Positions 4,938-6,123 of a stretch of DNA of 6,123 bases are shown in pieces. Below the pieces are notes generated by a model, which saw only the letters and a list, made by a program, of their open reading frames with translations, was not told where the DNA came from and did not search any database. The DNA lies in contig SKVE01000022.1 of NCBI GenBank assembly GCA_007129635.1, positions 1 to 6,123 of the forward strand. The letters are read 5' to 3'. The DNA comes from Planctomycetaceae bacterium (GTDB lineage Bacteria > Planctomycetota > Planctomycetia > Pirellulales > Pirellulaceae). The stretch's first letter is position 1. Every line of letters starts with the position of its first letter. The translations under genes and the position numbers were made by a program.

Positions 4938-5858
4938 ATGATCAGATCGTTTGATGACAAGTCCAGCGAAGATTGGCAGGATCGAGTTCAACAGGTTGCC
5001 GATGCGATCCGTCGGCGAGTTCTGGACCACACGTTGCGGCACAACGGGGGTTACCTGAGCCAGGCTTGTTCCGCGGCGGAGGTCCTTGCGACGTTGTATC
5101 TGCGCGTGATGAACCTGGGGCCCAGCCAGGGCCCGCTGGTCCCGCCGCCCTTTCCGGGCGTTCCCGGTTCTGACAATCCGGCCAGCTTTACCGGCGCATC
5201 GTACAATGGGCCGAAGTCGCCGGAATTGGACCGTTTTATTTTTTCGCCTGTCCACTACGCGTTGGTCTTGTATTCGGTGCTGATCGAGGTCGGGCGGTTG
5301 GCCGAAAACGCGTTGGAGCATTTCAACCAGGACGGCAGTACGGTCGAGTTGATCGGGGCGGAGCATTCGCCGGGACACGAGGTCACCGCGGGCTCGTTGG
5401 GCCAGGCGATCAGCCAGGCGGGCGGCATCGCGTTGGCTCGTCGTTTGCGCGGCGATACGGGGCGAGTCTGGGTATTCATGTCGGACGGCGAGTTCCAGGA
5501 GGGGCAGACTTGGGAGGCGTTCCAGGCGTTGTCTCACTATCGTTTGGGGAACTTGGGCGTGTACGTGGACAAAAACGGCCAGCAGTGCGACGGAGCGATG
5601 AACGACGTGATGACTATCGATCCGCTGGGAGACCGGTTGCGGGCATTTGGGGCGGAGGTCCACGAAGTCGATGGGCACGACCCGGCAGCCTTGGCGGCCC
5701 CGGCCAACCGCCCGGCCGATGCCGATCGGCCGCTGGTGGTGATCGCTCGAACCGACCCCTGCCGCGGCATCGAACTGCTCCGTCAACGGGCTCCTAAGCT
5801 GCACTACGTCCGATTCAAGGACCAGCAGGAGTTTCAGCAGATGCAGCGTTTGTTATGA
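4938..5858 (+). CDS. Transketolase N-terminal half (thiamine diphosphate-binding), 306 aa
   Basis: The protein corresponds to the pyrophosphate-binding half of transketolase. The full enzyme moves two-carbon ketol units between sugar phosphates in the pentose phosphate pathway and needs a second (pyrimidine-binding) half. Family landmarks in order are NGGYLSQACSAAEVLATLY (residues 36-54), a histidine at 107 (SPVHYALVLY, in place of the usual SKGH), EVTAGSLGQAISQAGGIALA (148-167), and the cofactor motif SDGEFQEGQTWEA (182-194) ending at VDKNG (210-214). D183 and N213 match the metal ligands of the usual GDG...N motif, but the first glycine is serine. Residues 62-100 form a proline-rich insertion. 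The C-terminal part RTDPCRGIELL replaces the usual KGKG segment. A GGGAG site at 4924-4928, nine bases upstream, supports the start. No C-terminal half follows; the neighbour is on the opposite strand. Confidence 0.88.
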   Translation: MIRSFDDKSSEDWQDRVQQVADAIRRRVLDHTLRHNGGYLSQACSAAEVLATLYLRVMNLGPSQGPLVPPPFPGVPGSDNPASFTGASYNGPKSPELDRFIFSPVHYALVLYSVLIEVGRLAENALEHFNQDGSTVELIGAEHSPGHEVTAGSLGQAISQAGGIALARRLRGDTGRVWVFMSDGEFQEGQTWEAFQALSHYRLGNLGVYVDKNGQQCDGAMNDVMTIDPLGDRLRAFGAEVHEVDGHDPAALAAPANRPADADRPLVVIARTDPCRGIELLRQRAPKLHYVRFKDQQEFQQMQRLL

Positions 5859-6123
5859 AGGGCCGATTCGGCTGGCCCGGATGGTCCAGCGCGTCGCAAC
5901 CGCCAGCACCAAACAAAGCCTGCTCCCAACCAAGCCAATACGCTGATGGCGGCGCCCGCATAGAAGTCGCGCGGACGATACAAGAAACTAACGTGGTGCT
6001 GCCCGGCGGGCAGCCAGACACCGCGCATGAAGCGGTTGGTGCGATGAATGGGTAACGACTCGATCCGATTCCCCTGCGGGTCTCGCAGGATCGCCAGCCA
6101 GCCCGAATCGTACAGATCGCTCA
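5834..6123 (-). CDS. C-terminal part of a membrane protein, probably YfhO-like (partial)
   Basis: Ninety-five residues at the C-terminus are present; the gene continues past the right edge of the window. The fragment begins with LYDSGWLAILRDPQGNRIES, then PIHRTNRFMRGVWLPAG, then VSFLYRPRDFYAGAAIS. This matches the end of YfhO-type multi-membrane proteins as I know them: a small beta domain with a 'D.Y..GW.A..D' start, 'R.N..FR.V.LPAG.H.V.F.YRP', and one final membrane helix. Here the helix spans about residues 53-73 of the fragment and is followed by an RLRR positive patch. YfhO-type proteins act in cell-envelope glycan modification. The last 18 residues (to CIC) lie beyond the family end. 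The stop codon at 5836-5834 lies inside the transketolase gene on the other strand, a 25-base overlap. Another large membrane protein with a similar tail cannot be excluded. Confidence 0.65.
   Translation of the reverse strand, partial: SDLYDSGWLAILRDPQGNRIESLPIHRTNRFMRGVWLPAGQHHVSFLYRPRDFYAGAAISVLAWLGAGFVWCWRLRRAGPSGPAESALHNKRCIC

Noticed and set aside
4806..5804. Long minus-strand frame of 332 codons antisense to the transketolase gene
   Set aside because: The plus strand has clear transketolase motifs in order. The minus frame is arginine and glutamine rich, which is typical of a shadow in GC-rich DNA.

Overview
The window looks like a piece of a planctomycete chromosome, probably from the Pirellulales/Rhodopirellula side of the phylum. 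The main reason is the 775-residue protein carrying the planctomycete cytochrome c, DUF1549 and DUF1553 domains, an architecture concentrated in this phylum. A secreted protein with a planctomycete-style 'GGPG...VSAT..VH' C-terminal domain supports the same reading. Moderately high GC, weak or absent Shine-Dalgarno sites and many short, independently oriented transcription units also fit. The taxon is inferred from gene content, not from a marker gene.

Layout, left to right. A short csrA gene (minus, 118-336) has a long leader with a candidate promoter. About 400 bases without a gene separate it from a divergent DUF2203 protein gene (plus, 735-1202), which has a perfect TATAAT box upstream. 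A convergent gene for a small secreted protein (minus, 1218-1886) follows. The interval 1887-2173 holds a candidate promoter for that gene and a strong intrinsic terminator facing the plus strand, although no plus-strand gene precedes it. Next is a two-gene minus-strand operon: the PSCyt1-DUF1549-DUF1553 protein (2482-4809) and, 11 bases after it, an unrecognised 98-residue protein (2174-2470). Divergent from it is a transketolase N-terminal half (plus, 4938-5858). Its last 25 bases overlap the 3' end of a membrane protein gene, probably YfhO-like, that enters from the right edge (minus, 5834-6123).

The genes do not form one pathway. CsrA is a post-transcriptional regulator, the large cytochrome protein is probably exported and acts outside the cytoplasm, and the transketolase half belongs to central carbon metabolism. 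No mobile element, CRISPR array, tRNA, rRNA or defence system was seen. The points most worth a second look are the orphan plus-strand terminator with a possible ~90-nt transcript, the unusual transketolase half with no partner beside it, and the DUF1553 gene paired with a small unknown protein instead of the usual DUF1501 gene.
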